Shown here: positions 16,219 through 24,567 of the stretch, one piece after another
Layout of the letters: every line of letters starts with the position of its first letter
Numbering within the stretch: the first letter of the stretch is position 1
Origin: Paracoccus sp. (in: a-proteobacteria)
GTDB lineage: Bacteria; Pseudomonadota; Alphaproteobacteria; Rhodobacterales; Rhodobacteraceae
Length of the DNA stretch: 64,000 nucleotides
NCBI RefSeq assembly: GCF_030538755.1
Contig: NZ_JAUNTJ010000014.1
Location: 1 to 64,000, forward strand
Reading direction: 5' to 3'
Program-made: the position numbers and the translations under genes
Notes under the pieces: generated by a model
What the model saw: only the letters and a program-made list of their open reading frames with translations
What the model was told of the DNA's origin: nothing
Databases searched by the model: none

Positions 16219-19107
16219 TTAATCAAACGTGTAAGTCGCACCAAAGGCCGCCCCCATATCGTTACCGCCGCCATAAGTCATACCCCCCGAAAACCGCCAT
16301 TTTTCATCACGGCTGACATATCCGGCCCCCAAGGACATGCTGGTTGCCCCCTTATAGTTACCAAGGCCAAAGCCGATCGACAGCTTGGCCGGGCGGTCGT
16401 CATGGCGGATCGTCGCCAGGGCCATTGCGCCTGAGATACCGCTGTTGGCTTCGCGGCGGTTACGGGCAATGTCATGGCCCTGCGCGCTGACCTGAGCCGA
16501 CAACTCATACATCTGCCCGCCTGTCACCGCATCGGTAGAACCGGCGCTGATCCGCCCCCGGCCAAGGTTCGAGATCGTAACCGGGGCCGTATCGCTATCT
16601 GACTGGCGCAGCATATAGGTGCCGGGCCGATCTTGTGACCAGCGGCCGGGCAGTTGCGCACGGGTTTCGCCGATGCTGGCGGTGTTGGCCGACACCTGCG
16701 CCTTGACGCCCGCCACGTCGCTGGACACCGCATGAAGCTGTGCGCCATTGACCGCATCACCGGACCCCGCCGCAACCCGACCCGCCGCCACATTCGACAA
16801 GGCCACCGCCTGACCATCCGTGCGGCCCAGCACATAGCCAGACGAACCATCCTGCGCCCAGTGCCCCGGCAACCGTTCGGCATTGGCGGTGATGGCGGCG
16901 GTGTTGGCCGCCGTTTCGTTGCGCAAAATGCCAATATCCTGACGGGCTGTGTGCAACTGCGCACCATTCACGGCATCCGTTGAATTGGCCGCCACATCCC
17001 CCGCCGCCACATTCGTCATCACAACCGGAGCCGCAGCCGTTCCGCCATGATCCAGCGCGTATTTCCCATCAGCGGCCCAGCCACCGGCCATATTGGCGCG
17101 CAGATCCCCAATATCCGAAATCACGGCAGCCGTACCCGCCTTGAGCGCCGCAAGCTCTTGATTAGTGGCATAGAGTTGCGCGCCGTTCACAGCATCTGTC
17201 GAAGTCGCGCTTAACTGTCCGGCGGCAAGGTTGGTCATCGTGACAGCGTTACCACCAGCACCCGAGCGGCCCAGCGCATAAGTTTCGGCCCCGCTCCACC
17301 CGCCGGGCAGGTTGATGCGGGTGGCGGTCAGTTCCGTGTTCGTGGCGTAAAGCTGCGATCCGTTCACCGCATCGGTGGAACCCGCAGCAACACGCCCCGC
17401 GGCCACATTCTGCACCTGCCGTTCTGCCCCGGCCGCGCCAACCGACACCACATCGCCCGCAGCGGCGGCGACACCAGCATAGCTGTGCGTGACGCCCGCC
17501 ACCGCGCCGCCTGTCACCGGCACAGCCGCCGCCACGGTCGCGCCGTTACCCAGCGCCACGGCTCCATCCAGCCCGGCCGCAACCGCCACATCATTGCCGA
17601 TAACAAAGCTGTTGGCCGCCTCGATCATATTGTTGTTCCCGACGGCATAAGACCCATCGCCAGACACCGTGTTCGGATCGCCGATGGCACCCGCATGATT
17701 GCCCGTCACCTGATTGCCGGTGCCGATGGCAATCGACTGTTCGCCGGTCGCGCGCGCCCCGCTGCCCATGGCAATCGAATCGGTTCCAGCCAGCGTAGCC
17801 TGACCAATGGCAATAGAGCGGCTGACGACCAGCGGTTCCGCACTCGTGCCAGCGCCCGCTTTGTGGCCCAGCGCGATATTGCCAACCCCGGTCACATAGG
17901 AACCAGCCGCAGTGCCGCCCGCATAGTTGTAATCGCCGATGACATTGCGGCCAGCCCAGTCGCCACCAATCGCGACATTGCCACTGCCGATCAGGCTCAG
18001 CCCGGCGCCGGTGCCCAACGCCACGTTCTGCTGACCTTGAACATCACGTCCGGCGTGCCAGCCAATCGCGTTGTTCTGCATACCTTTGGTGCCCGTGCCA
18101 GCGTTGGTGCCGATGGCATTATTGGCGCTGCCATCACCACCACCAGCAAGGCTTTGACACCACCAGCCATGCCCCCAGACGCACGTAATATCTGTCCTGT
18201 CAACGCCCAGCGCCCCGATATTCCGCCCCGCGCCGGAACCGATGGCCACGTTTTCGCTGGTGGAAACGCCTTGCCCGGCATTGGCACCGATGGCGATCAG
18301 ATTGCTGGCTTTGTCAGTGCTGTCCCGGCCTGCCCCAGACCCCATGACAATCGAATAATGCCCCGCCGCGACAGCCCCGATGCCAAGCGCGAAAGAATCA
18401 TTCCCCTGTGCCTTTGCATTCACGCCAACCGCGATCGAGTTCCGCCTTTCCGTCAGCGCGCCATGCCCCAGCGCGACCGAGCTTGTGCCACTTGCCGACG
18501 CGCCCTGCCCGATTGCGGTTGTGTTATCCGCATTGGCCTTGGCTGAATTGCCCACCGCCACAGCAGCATTGCCCGTCGCAGCCACAGTAGCCTGATACCC
18601 TAGAGCAATTGCCGCTTTTCCAAACGAAGACGCCTCTTGTCCAATGGCAATCGCGCTCTCGGCCCGTGATGCGGCCTTATAGCCCACTGCAATTCCATAA
18701 ATAGAAGCGGCTCCGCTATGGGCGCCGAAAGCCAGCGAATGTGTGCCCTTGCTATACGCACCCCAACCGATGGCAACCGAGCTTTGCCCAACCGCACGGG
18801 CCAGTTTGCCGATGGCAATATCCGAAGTACGTACTGCCAATGCCTGATCCCCGAGCGCCACCGAAGACGCGCCTGAGGCTATGGCGCCCGCGCCAATTGC
18901 CACGGCACTTTCCCCCGTTGCACTGACACCAATACCGCAGACGATCTGATGTCCTTCTGCGGCTTCCATTGCTGCCTTTTGTTCAGCATCCACAGTGCCA
19001 TCCAGGGCCGGACAAACAACATCCGCCTGAGCCTGCCCGGCGTCAAGCATAACTCGGCAGGCAACAAAAATGGCGCCACTCATCATCAAAAATCGCATCA
19101 CCGCCAT
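16219..19107 (-). CDS. Trimeric autotransporter adhesin (YadA-like)
   Basis: 962 residues from ATG 19107 (ATG 19098 also possible). Signal peptide to AQA near residue 28; head of many Hep/Hag-type 14-16 residue repeats (SVAIGxxAxAxGxxSVALG pattern) over about 45-545, interrupted by a cysteine-containing insert (ITCVWGHGWWCQS); then a stalk with five HIM/neck units (xNVAAGxVAAGSTDAVNGxQLY), each followed by a short LPGxW-type segment and coiled coil; and a C-terminal four-strand YadA anchor ending in GATYTFD, the outer-membrane trimer barrel. Such proteins mediate surface attachment and autoaggregation. It heads an operon with the IalB-like gene, and a perfect dyad lies 37 bases upstream. Confidence 0.93.
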   Translation of the reverse strand: MAVMRFLMMSGAIFVACRVMLDAGQAQADVVCPALDGTVDAEQKAAMEAAEGHQIVCGIGVSATGESAVAIGAGAIASGASSVALGDQALAVRTSDIAIGKLARAVGQSSVAIGWGAYSKGTHSLAFGAHSGAASIYGIAVGYKAASRAESAIAIGQEASSFGKAAIALGYQATVAATGNAAVAVGNSAKANADNTTAIGQGASASGTSSVALGHGALTERRNSIAVGVNAKAQGNDSFALGIGAVAAGHYSIVMGSGAGRDSTDKASNLIAIGANAGQGVSTSENVAIGSGAGRNIGALGVDRTDITCVWGHGWWCQSLAGGGDGSANNAIGTNAGTGTKGMQNNAIGWHAGRDVQGQQNVALGTGAGLSLIGSGNVAIGGDWAGRNVIGDYNYAGGTAAGSYVTGVGNIALGHKAGAGTSAEPLVVSRSIAIGQATLAGTDSIAMGSGARATGEQSIAIGTGNQVTGNHAGAIGDPNTVSGDGSYAVGNNNMIEAANSFVIGNDVAVAAGLDGAVALGNGATVAAAVPVTGGAVAGVTHSYAGVAAAAGDVVSVGAAGAERQVQNVAAGRVAAGSTDAVNGSQLYATNTELTATRINLPGGWSGAETYALGRSGAGGNAVTMTNLAAGQLSATSTDAVNGAQLYATNQELAALKAGTAAVISDIGDLRANMAGGWAADGKYALDHGGTAAAPVVMTNVAAGDVAANSTDAVNGAQLHTARQDIGILRNETAANTAAITANAERLPGHWAQDGSSGYVLGRTDGQAVALSNVAAGRVAAGSGDAVNGAQLHAVSSDVAGVKAQVSANTASIGETRAQLPGRWSQDRPGTYMLRQSDSDTAPVTISNLGRGRISAGSTDAVTGGQMYELSAQVSAQGHDIARNRREANSGISGAMALATIRHDDRPAKLSIGFGLGNYKGATSMSLGAGYVSRDEKWRFSGGMTYGGGNDMGAAFGATYTFD

Positions 19108-19143
19108 CTGCAATATTACCCGACAAAAGTTACGACCAAACCC

Positions 19144-19170
19144 CGGTTATCCAAGACAGTCAGATAACCG
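19144..19170 (-). promoter_or_regulatory. Candidate operator dyad upstream of the adhesin
   Basis: Perfect 8-base inverted repeat CGGTTATC-N11-GATAACCG in an AT-rich stretch that begins 37 bases before the adhesin start. Half-site centres are about 19 bases apart, close to two helical turns, as for a dimeric repressor or activator. Only sequence symmetry supports it. Confidence 0.4.
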
Positions 19171-19266
19171 CAGGTGATTAACAATTGATTGATAACAAGG
19201 GGCTATAGCGAAATTTTCTTCGCAGAAACAGCAGATTGCCCGCGGCATTTAGCTCAAATGCGATGC

Positions 19267-19293
19267 AAAAGGCCGGGGGCAGCCCCCCGGCCC
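19267..19293 (-). terminator. Intrinsic terminator of the alpha/beta hydrolase gene
   Basis: Minus strand: GGCCGGGGGG-CT-GCCCCCGGCC followed by TTTTGC, six bases after the hydrolase stop codon. Confidence 0.8.
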
Positions 19294-19298
19294 GGCTT

Positions 19299-19961
19299 TC
19301 AGCGCGATGTTTCCGTCAGGCGGCGGCGCACATAAGCCTGCACCTTGTCGATCATCGGCTTCATATGTTCTTCGTCGTCGCGGAAGAAATGGTCCGCACC
19401 CTCGATTTCTTCGTGGGTGATGGTGATGCCCTTTTGCTCGCGCAGTTTGCCGACAAGGGCGTGCGTGTCCTTGGGCGGGGCCACGCGATCCGCCGTGCCG
19501 TTGATAATCAGCCCCGACGACGGGCACGGCGCCAGAAAGCTGAAATCATACATGTTCGCAGGCGGCGCGACGCTGATAAAGCCGGTGATTTCGGGGCGGC
19601 GCATCAGCAGTTGCATCCCGATCCAGGCCCCGAAACTGAAACCCGCCACCCAGCAATGTTTCGAATTGGGGTTCATCGCCTGCAAATAATCCAGCGCCGA
19701 GGCCGCGTCCGACAGCTCGCCAATGCCCTGATCGTATTCGCCCTGACTGCGACCCACCCCGCGGAAGTTGAACCGCATCACCGTGAACCCCATGCCGTGA
19801 AAGGCATAGTGCAGGTTATACACGACCCGATTGTTCATCGTGCCGCCGTATTGCGGATGCGGGTGAAGGACGATAGCTATGGGGGCATCAGGCTTGCCGG
19901 GCTGAGGGTGATAGCGGCCTTCCAACCGGCCTTCGGGACCGGGAAAAATCAGTTCTGGCAT
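19299..19961 (-). CDS. Alpha/beta hydrolase (COG2945 type)
   Basis: 220 residues. The nucleophile elbow is GFSFGAW (GxSxG), the acid lies in NGTADRVAPP and the catalytic His in EGADHFF, completing the serine-hydrolase triad; HPHPQYGGTMNN is the oxyanion-side motif of this subgroup. The start at 19961 (MPELIFPGPEGRLEGRY) has AAAAGG upstream. Substrate unknown; possibly an esterase. In related genomes this gene sits divergently beside the iscR-suf operon, and here too it is back-to-back with iscR, sharing a 149-base upstream region. Confidence 0.88.
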   Translation of the reverse strand: MPELIFPGPEGRLEGRYHPQPGKPDAPIAIVLHPHPQYGGTMNNRVVYNLHYAFHGMGFTVMRFNFRGVGRSQGEYDQGIGELSDAASALDYLQAMNPNSKHCWVAGFSFGAWIGMQLLMRRPEITGFISVAPPANMYDFSFLAPCPSSGLIINGTADRVAPPKDTHALVGKLREQKGITITHEEIEGADHFFRDDEEHMKPMIDKVQAYVRRRLTETSR

Positions 19962-19988
19962 CAGAGACCTTTTGCGGATGTGGATTTC

Positions 19989-20017
19989 TTGACGCCTTCG
20001 CGCCCGGACTTTATCTG
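19989..20017 (+). promoter_or_regulatory. Candidate promoter for iscR
   Basis: TTGACG, 17-base spacer, TATCTG, in the divergent gap and about 95 bases before the iscR start. It is a reasonable housekeeping sigma match by eye only; no mapped transcript supports it. Confidence 0.3.
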
Positions 20018-20110
20018 GTGAGCCTGCGGAACAGGTGCAAGAAACTGCCTTGGCGGCATAGCGCAGCACAGCGTCATGCGTCAAGGAAACCTGCCAAAGG
20101 GGGCGCTGCG

Positions 20111-20569
20111 ATGAAACTGTCAACCAAGGGGCGTTACGCCATTATCGCGCTGGTCGATCTGGCCATCGCGCGGGGGGATGATCTGACCTCGCTGGCGGAA
20201 ATTTCCGAACGGCAGGATATTTCGCTGCCCTATCTGGAACAATTGTTCGTCAAGCTGCGCCGCGCCGGTCTGGTCGATTCGGTGCGCGGGCCGGGCGGCG
20301 GCTATCGTCTGGCGCGGACGCCCGAAACCATCCGCGTGGCCGATGTGCTGGGCGCGGTGGATGAAACCGTCAGCGCCATGCATGTGGGCGCGGGGGCCTC
20401 GGGCGGGGTGTCGGGGTCGCGGGCGCAAACCCTGTCGAACCGGCTGTGGGAAAGCCTGTCGGCGCATGTCTATGTGTTCCTGCACAACACCACGCTGGCC
20501 GATGTCGCCAAGAACCAGCTTCTGCCCTGCCCGGCGCTGCCGCAAATGTTGCAGATCGAGGACGAATAA
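20111..20569 (+). CDS. iscR: Rrf2-family iron-sulfur regulator, IscR type with a single cysteine
   Basis: 152 residues. The winged helix (MKLSTKGRYAIIALVDLA ... DISLPYLEQLFVKLRRAGLVDSVRGPGGGYRLAR) is clearly Rrf2/IscR. The three-cysteine cluster-binding motif of E. coli IscR is absent: the region VSAMHVGAGASGG carries no Cys, and Cys140 (LLPCPALP) is the only one. This matches the unusual IscR described in Rhodobacter sphaeroides, which represses iron-sulfur genes. The suf/isc genes that normally follow are not here; the aminotransferase gene converges on it instead, so it acts in trans on a locus elsewhere. Confidence 0.88.
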   Translation: MKLSTKGRYAIIALVDLAIARGDDLTSLAEISERQDISLPYLEQLFVKLRRAGLVDSVRGPGGGYRLARTPETIRVADVLGAVDETVSAMHVGAGASGGVSGSRAQTLSNRLWESLSAHVYVFLHNTTLADVAKNQLLPCPALPQMLQIEDE

Positions 20570-20600
20570 TCCCATCAGGTCAGCACCTTGGACCGGGTTG

Positions 20601-21701
20601 TTAACCCGCTTTCTGGCGCGTCAAAGCCTGTGACATCGCCGCGTCCAGAATGTCCAGTTCTGCCTGCGGCCCGCAGGAAATGCGGATGCAGCGGTCCAGC
20701 GGCGCAACGCCCGGCATTCGGATAAAGACGCCCGCCTCTGCCAGCCCGGCCACCACTCCGCGCGCGAAATCGCCATCGCGCCCGGTATCCACCGCAACGA
20801 AATTCGTGGCCGAGGGCAGCGCCGCCATCCCGTGCCGCGCGGCGATCTGGCCGATCCGGTCACGCGCGGCAGCGACCTGCGCGATCACCTGTTGCAGCCA
20901 GCCCTGATCCTCTAGCGCGGCCAAGGCCCCCGCCTGCGCGATCCGGCCGACGCCGAAATGATTGCGGATGCGGTCGAACCCCGCCACCAGTTCCGGCGCG
21001 CCGATGGCATAGCCGACACGCACCCCGGCCATCCCATAAGCCTTGGAAAACGTCCGCATACGGATCACGCGCGGGTCATCCGCCACGATCTGCGGCACGG
21101 CATCGGCGGGGGCAAATTCGACATAAGCCTCGTCCAGAATCAGCAGGCAGTCGGGCGGCAGGTGATCCAGCATCGCGGCCACATCGGCACCGCTGTTCCA
21201 ACTGCCCATCGGGTTATCGGGGTTGGCCAGATAGACCAGCCGCGCGCCCACCTGCCCGGCGCGGTCGATCAGCGCGGCAATATCCTCGCGGTCATTGCGA
21301 TAAGGAACCTTGTGCAGCACGCCGCCAAAGCCCGTGACGTGATAGTTAAAGGTCGGATAGGCCCCCTCGGAGGTGACAACCGCATCACCCGGCGCGATCA
21401 GCAGCCGCACCAGATTGCCCAGCAACCCGTCGATCCCCTCGCCCACGGTCAGATGCGCTGCGGTCACACCGCAATGCGCCGCCAGCGCGGTTTTCAGATC
21501 GAACAGATCCGGGTCGCCGTATTTCCAGCTTTCCCCCGCCGCCGCAGCCATCGCCGCCACCGCGCGCGGGCTGGGACCAAAGCCGTTCTCGTTCGCACCC
21601 AGCCGCGCGCGAAAAGGGAGACCCGCGCGGCGTTCCAGCGTTTCGGGGCCGGTAAAGGGCACGGTCGCGGGCAGGCTGGCGGGGATGGGGGCAAAGCGCA
21701 T
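20601..21701 (-). CDS. hisC: Histidinol-phosphate / aromatic aminotransferase (PLP, class I/II)
   Basis: 366 residues, fold type I aminotransferase. The Schiff-base lysine is in TFSKAYGMAG, with NPDNPMG and LDEAYVEF as PLP-binding motifs and the C-terminal arginine in RISCG for substrate carboxylate. The sequence fits the HisC family, whose alphaproteobacterial members often serve both histidine and tyrosine/phenylalanine synthesis; which pathway applies here cannot be decided. The SDR gene follows on the same strand after 3 bases, suggesting an operon. Confidence 0.85.
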   Translation of the reverse strand: MRFAPIPASLPATVPFTGPETLERRAGLPFRARLGANENGFGPSPRAVAAMAAAAGESWKYGDPDLFDLKTALAAHCGVTAAHLTVGEGIDGLLGNLVRLLIAPGDAVVTSEGAYPTFNYHVTGFGGVLHKVPYRNDREDIAALIDRAGQVGARLVYLANPDNPMGSWNSGADVAAMLDHLPPDCLLILDEAYVEFAPADAVPQIVADDPRVIRMRTFSKAYGMAGVRVGYAIGAPELVAGFDRIRNHFGVGRIAQAGALAALEDQGWLQQVIAQVAAARDRIGQIAARHGMAALPSATNFVAVDTGRDGDFARGVVAGLAEAGVFIRMPGVAPLDRCIRISCGPQAELDILDAAMSQALTRQKAG

Positions 21702-21704
21702 CGG

Positions 21705-22400
21705 TTAACCTCGTCCGATCAGGGGCATATTCGTGGCCATCACCGTCATCGACAGCACATTGCTGCCCGCCGGCAGGCTGGCCATGTGCAGAACGGCGTG
21801 CGCGGCCTGATCCACCGGCATCATCGGCTCGGGGTTATCCTGCCCCGCCGCGATCCCGGCCAGCAGCTCGGTCGCGGCGTTGCCGATGTCGATCTGCCCG
21901 GCAGCAATGCCAAAGGGCCGCCCGTCCAGCGCAAGCTGCCGCGTCAGCCCGGTCAGCGCATGTTTCGCCACCGTATAGGCCATCGCGCGCGGGCGCGGCG
22001 CCTGCGCACTGACCGATCCGTTCAGGATGATGCGCCCGCCCTGCGGGTCTTGCCGCCGCATCTGCGCGAATGCCGCGCGGCAGACATGGAACATCCCGTC
22101 AAGGTTCACCGCCATCGCCGCGCGCCATTCCTCATCGGTGATCCCGTCAATGCTGTCGGCGCGCGGAAAGGCCCCGGCATTGGCGAACAGCACATCCACC
22201 CTGCCCCAATCCGCCGCAATCGCATCGAATGCCGCCCTAACCGCCGCGCTGTCGGTTACATCGCAGGCGATGGCGCGCACACCATCCGGCGCCACCTCGC
22301 GCCGCGACAGCCCCGCCACCTGCCAGCCCTGCGCCACGGCCATCGCCGCCACCGCCGCGCCGATGCCCGACGAAGCGCCCGTCACCACCATCACCGGCAT
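21705..22400 (-). CDS. Short-chain dehydrogenase/reductase
   Basis: 231-residue Rossmann protein: NAD(P) motif TGASSGIG near residue 7, ANAG near residue 75, catalytic Ser in NGSVS and YxxxK as YTVAK. Substrate unknown. The start overlaps the stop of the upstream RAM-domain gene by one base (TGATG) and the aminotransferase start is 3 bases beyond its stop, so three genes are tightly packed. Confidence 0.85.
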   Translation of the reverse strand: MPVMVVTGASSGIGAAVAAMAVAQGWQVAGLSRREVAPDGVRAIACDVTDSAAVRAAFDAIAADWGRVDVLFANAGAFPRADSIDGITDEEWRAAMAVNLDGMFHVCRAAFAQMRRQDPQGGRIILNGSVSAQAPRPRAMAYTVAKHALTGLTRQLALDGRPFGIAAGQIDIGNAATELLAGIAAGQDNPEPMMPVDQAAHAVLHMASLPAGSNVLSMTVMATNMPLIGRG

Positions 22401-22636
22401 CAGAACGCCTTGAAGGTCATGGTGGTCAGGGTGCGGCTGATGCCGGGAATGTCGAACAGACGTTCGGCCAGAAAGCGGCCCACGTCCTCATCCTCGGGGA
22501 TATAGATCTTGGCCAGCAGGTCGAAATCGCCCGAGGTCGAATAAAGCTCGCTGACCACCTCGCGGTCATAGATGGCATCGGCGACCTGATAGGTCTTGCC
22601 GGGGTCGCAACGGAACTGCACAAAGACGGGGCGCAT
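22400..22636 (-). CDS. Stand-alone Lrp/AsnC ligand-binding (RAM) domain protein
   Basis: 78 residues comprising only the alpha-beta RAM domain of Lrp/AsnC regulators (FVQFRCDPGKTYQVADAI ... VVSELYSTSGDFDLLAKIYI ... GISRTLTTMTFKAF); the N-terminal DNA-binding helix-turn-helix is missing. Such stand-alone RAM proteins are known and oligomerise with amino-acid ligands. A GGGGACTCC-type upstream region and AGGAG precede the start. It is translationally coupled to the SDR gene downstream, and could sense the product of that enzyme or of the aminotransferase. Confidence 0.85.
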   Translation of the reverse strand: MRPVFVQFRCDPGKTYQVADAIYDREVVSELYSTSGDFDLLAKIYIPEDEDVGRFLAERLFDIPGISRTLTTMTFKAF

Positions 22637-22660
22637 CGGGGACTCCTTTTTCGCGGGATG

Positions 22661-24037
22661 TTAGGCTGCGGGGGCGGCGCTGGTCCAGTCCCCGCGCAGC
22701 AACCCAACCCAAAAGCGCCGCATCAACAGGACGCCGGCGACGGTCAGGCCCACGCACAGACCCAGCCACAGCCCGCCCGGCCCCATGCCTGCGCGAAAGG
22801 CCAGCAGCCAGGCCACCGGCATCCCGACCACCCAGTAACTGAAGGCCGCGATCCACATCGGCACCCGCGTATCCTGCACCCCGCGCAGAAAGCCAAGCGC
22901 AATGACCTGCATCGCATCCGTCAACTGAAACAGCGCCGCATACATCAGCAGATAGGCGCCCAGCCCCACGATCAGCGGGGCCTGCGGATCGGTCGGGTCA
23001 AGGAACAACCGCACCATCGGCGCGGCAAACAGCAGATAGATGGTGATGGCGACCACCGCAAAGGCCAGCGACAGCGCAATCACCGTCACCGCAGCATCCC
23101 GCATCCAGATGCCATCGCCGCGCCCACGCGCCTGCCCGACCCGCACCGTCGCCGCATTCGACAGCCCCAGATGCGCCATGAAGGTGATCGAGGTGATTTG
23201 CAGCGCAATGCCATGCGCCGCCAGCTCTTGCGTGCCGATCCAGCCCATCATGATGTTCGAGCCGACAAACAGCCCGCCCTCGGCCACCATGGTCAGACCG
23301 ATGGGCAGACCGATCACGGCCACCTGCCGTATCGCCGGCCAGTCGGGCCGCCAGAACCGCTGGAACAGATGATATTTCCGCGCATAGGGCAGCCACGCCG
23401 CATAGGCCATCAGCACCAGCAGTTGCCCCACCTGCACGATCAGCGTGGCAATCGCCGCACCACGCACACCCAGTTCCGGCGCGCCAAGGTTGCCAAAGAT
23501 GAACACCCAGTTCAGGGCCAGATTGACCGGCAGACCGATCAGCGTCACCCACATCACAACCTGCGCCCGCTCCATCGCGGCCAGATAGGACGACAACACA
23601 ACCTGCCACAACAAGATCGCCAGCCCCCAGCCCGCAATCCGCAGATAGGACTGCGCCAGCGATGAAATCTCGGGGGTCTGGCCCAGCAACAGCAAGACCG
23701 GCTCGGACCACCACATCAGCGGCATGGCCAACAGACCGAAACCCGCCGACAGCCACAACGCCATGCGCGTGCCACGCCGCACCTCGGTTTCATGCCCGGC
23801 CGCAATATCCGAGGCGATCACCCCCATCAGCCCGATGCCAAAACCCATCCCCAGAAACATCAGGATATGAATGACCGAGGTGGCAATCACCAGCGCCGCC
23901 AGCGGCGTGACACCATACCAGCCGATCATCACCGTGTCGCCCACACCAATCGCCATGCGCGCCAAATGGCTGGCGATCAGGGGCAACCCCAATGCCAGAG
24001 TGGCCGTGATATGAGGGCGATAGCGCGTAAACTCCAT
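22661..24037 (-). CDS. MATE family multidrug/metabolite efflux transporter
   Basis: 458 residues with about 12 membrane helices in two MatE halves (opening HITATLALGLPLIASHLARMAIGVGDTVMIGWYG; second half starting IGLPIGLTMVAEGGLFVGSNIMMGWIG). Members export cationic drugs or metabolites in exchange for Na+ or H+; NorM-like. Followed after 24 bases by the RAM-domain gene on the same strand. The start ATG at 24037 gives the expected family length. Confidence 0.92.
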   Translation of the reverse strand: MEFTRYRPHITATLALGLPLIASHLARMAIGVGDTVMIGWYGVTPLAALVIATSVIHILMFLGMGFGIGLMGVIASDIAAGHETEVRRGTRMALWLSAGFGLLAMPLMWWSEPVLLLLGQTPEISSLAQSYLRIAGWGLAILLWQVVLSSYLAAMERAQVVMWVTLIGLPVNLALNWVFIFGNLGAPELGVRGAAIATLIVQVGQLLVLMAYAAWLPYARKYHLFQRFWRPDWPAIRQVAVIGLPIGLTMVAEGGLFVGSNIMMGWIGTQELAAHGIALQITSITFMAHLGLSNAATVRVGQARGRGDGIWMRDAAVTVIALSLAFAVVAITIYLLFAAPMVRLFLDPTDPQAPLIVGLGAYLLMYAALFQLTDAMQVIALGFLRGVQDTRVPMWIAAFSYWVVGMPVAWLLAFRAGMGPGGLWLGLCVGLTVAGVLLMRRFWVGLLRGDWTSAAPAA

Positions 24038-24080
24038 ACCGCCGCCATAACCGCGCCCCGCCCCCGCGGCAAGCCCGCCG

Positions 24081-24112
24081 CTTCCTGTTTGCCCAAATAC
24101 GCACCTTCGGGC
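24081..24112 (+). repeat. Dispersed repeat family 2, copy f
   Basis: CTTCCTGTTTGCCCAAATAC then GCACCTTCGGGC. The first 22 bases match copy e exactly and the inverted repeat has one mismatch. It fills the gap between the MATE gene and the nudix gene. Confidence 0.75.
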
Positions 24113-24123
24113 GAAACCGCGCC

Positions 24124-24567
24124 CTAGGAAACCAACCCCTCCAACGGATCATACAGCGCCGCGGCATCACCCCAGACCGCATCGGCCAGCCGATCCGGCT
24201 TGTGCCGCAGCCCCGCCAGTTCGGCGCGCGAAGCCCAGCACAGCCGGTTGACCACCCGCTCGGGGTCGGCCAGACGTTCGGCCCCGCCGGTCAGACGGGC
24301 GCGGAAGATCAGGTCCACCTGATGAAAACCGCTGGCCGGGTCGTGGAACTCATTCACCAGAACGGGCGGGCCAACGACGATGGTCAGGCCGGTTTCCTCG
24401 GCCACCTCGCGGATCAGATTTTCAGGCAGCGAAGCGCCCGGCTCGACCCCGCCGCCGGGCAGGCACCACAGGTCGGATTGCGCGCCGGGAAAGGCGTTCA
24501 CCAACAACAGCCGGTCATCGCGCAAAATGGCCGCCCGCACGGCCAGCCGGGGGCGGGCCAGCTTCAT
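24124..24567 (-). CDS. NUDIX hydrolase with altered Nudix box
   Basis: 147 residues. The Nudix helix reads GGVEPGASLPENLIREVAEE then TGL: the REVAEE core that binds Mg2+ is intact, but the first Glu of the consensus (GxxxxxE) is Ala. Members hydrolyse nucleoside diphosphate derivatives; substrate unknown. Start overlaps the purK stop by 4 bases (ATGA), so it is the last gene of the purE-purK-nudix operon. Confidence 0.88.
   Translation of the reverse strand: MKLARPRLAVRAAILRDDRLLLVNAFPGAQSDLWCLPGGGVEPGASLPENLIREVAEETGLTIVVGPPVLVNEFHDPASGFHQVDLIFRARLTGGAERLADPERVVNRLCWASRAELAGLRHKPDRLADAVWGDAAALYDPLEGLVS

Noticed and set aside
16219-18900. Regularly spaced DNA repeats that look like a CRISPR-type array
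   Set aside because: They follow the 14-16 residue head repeats and neck units of the adhesin protein; unit lengths and sequence vary and stay in frame.
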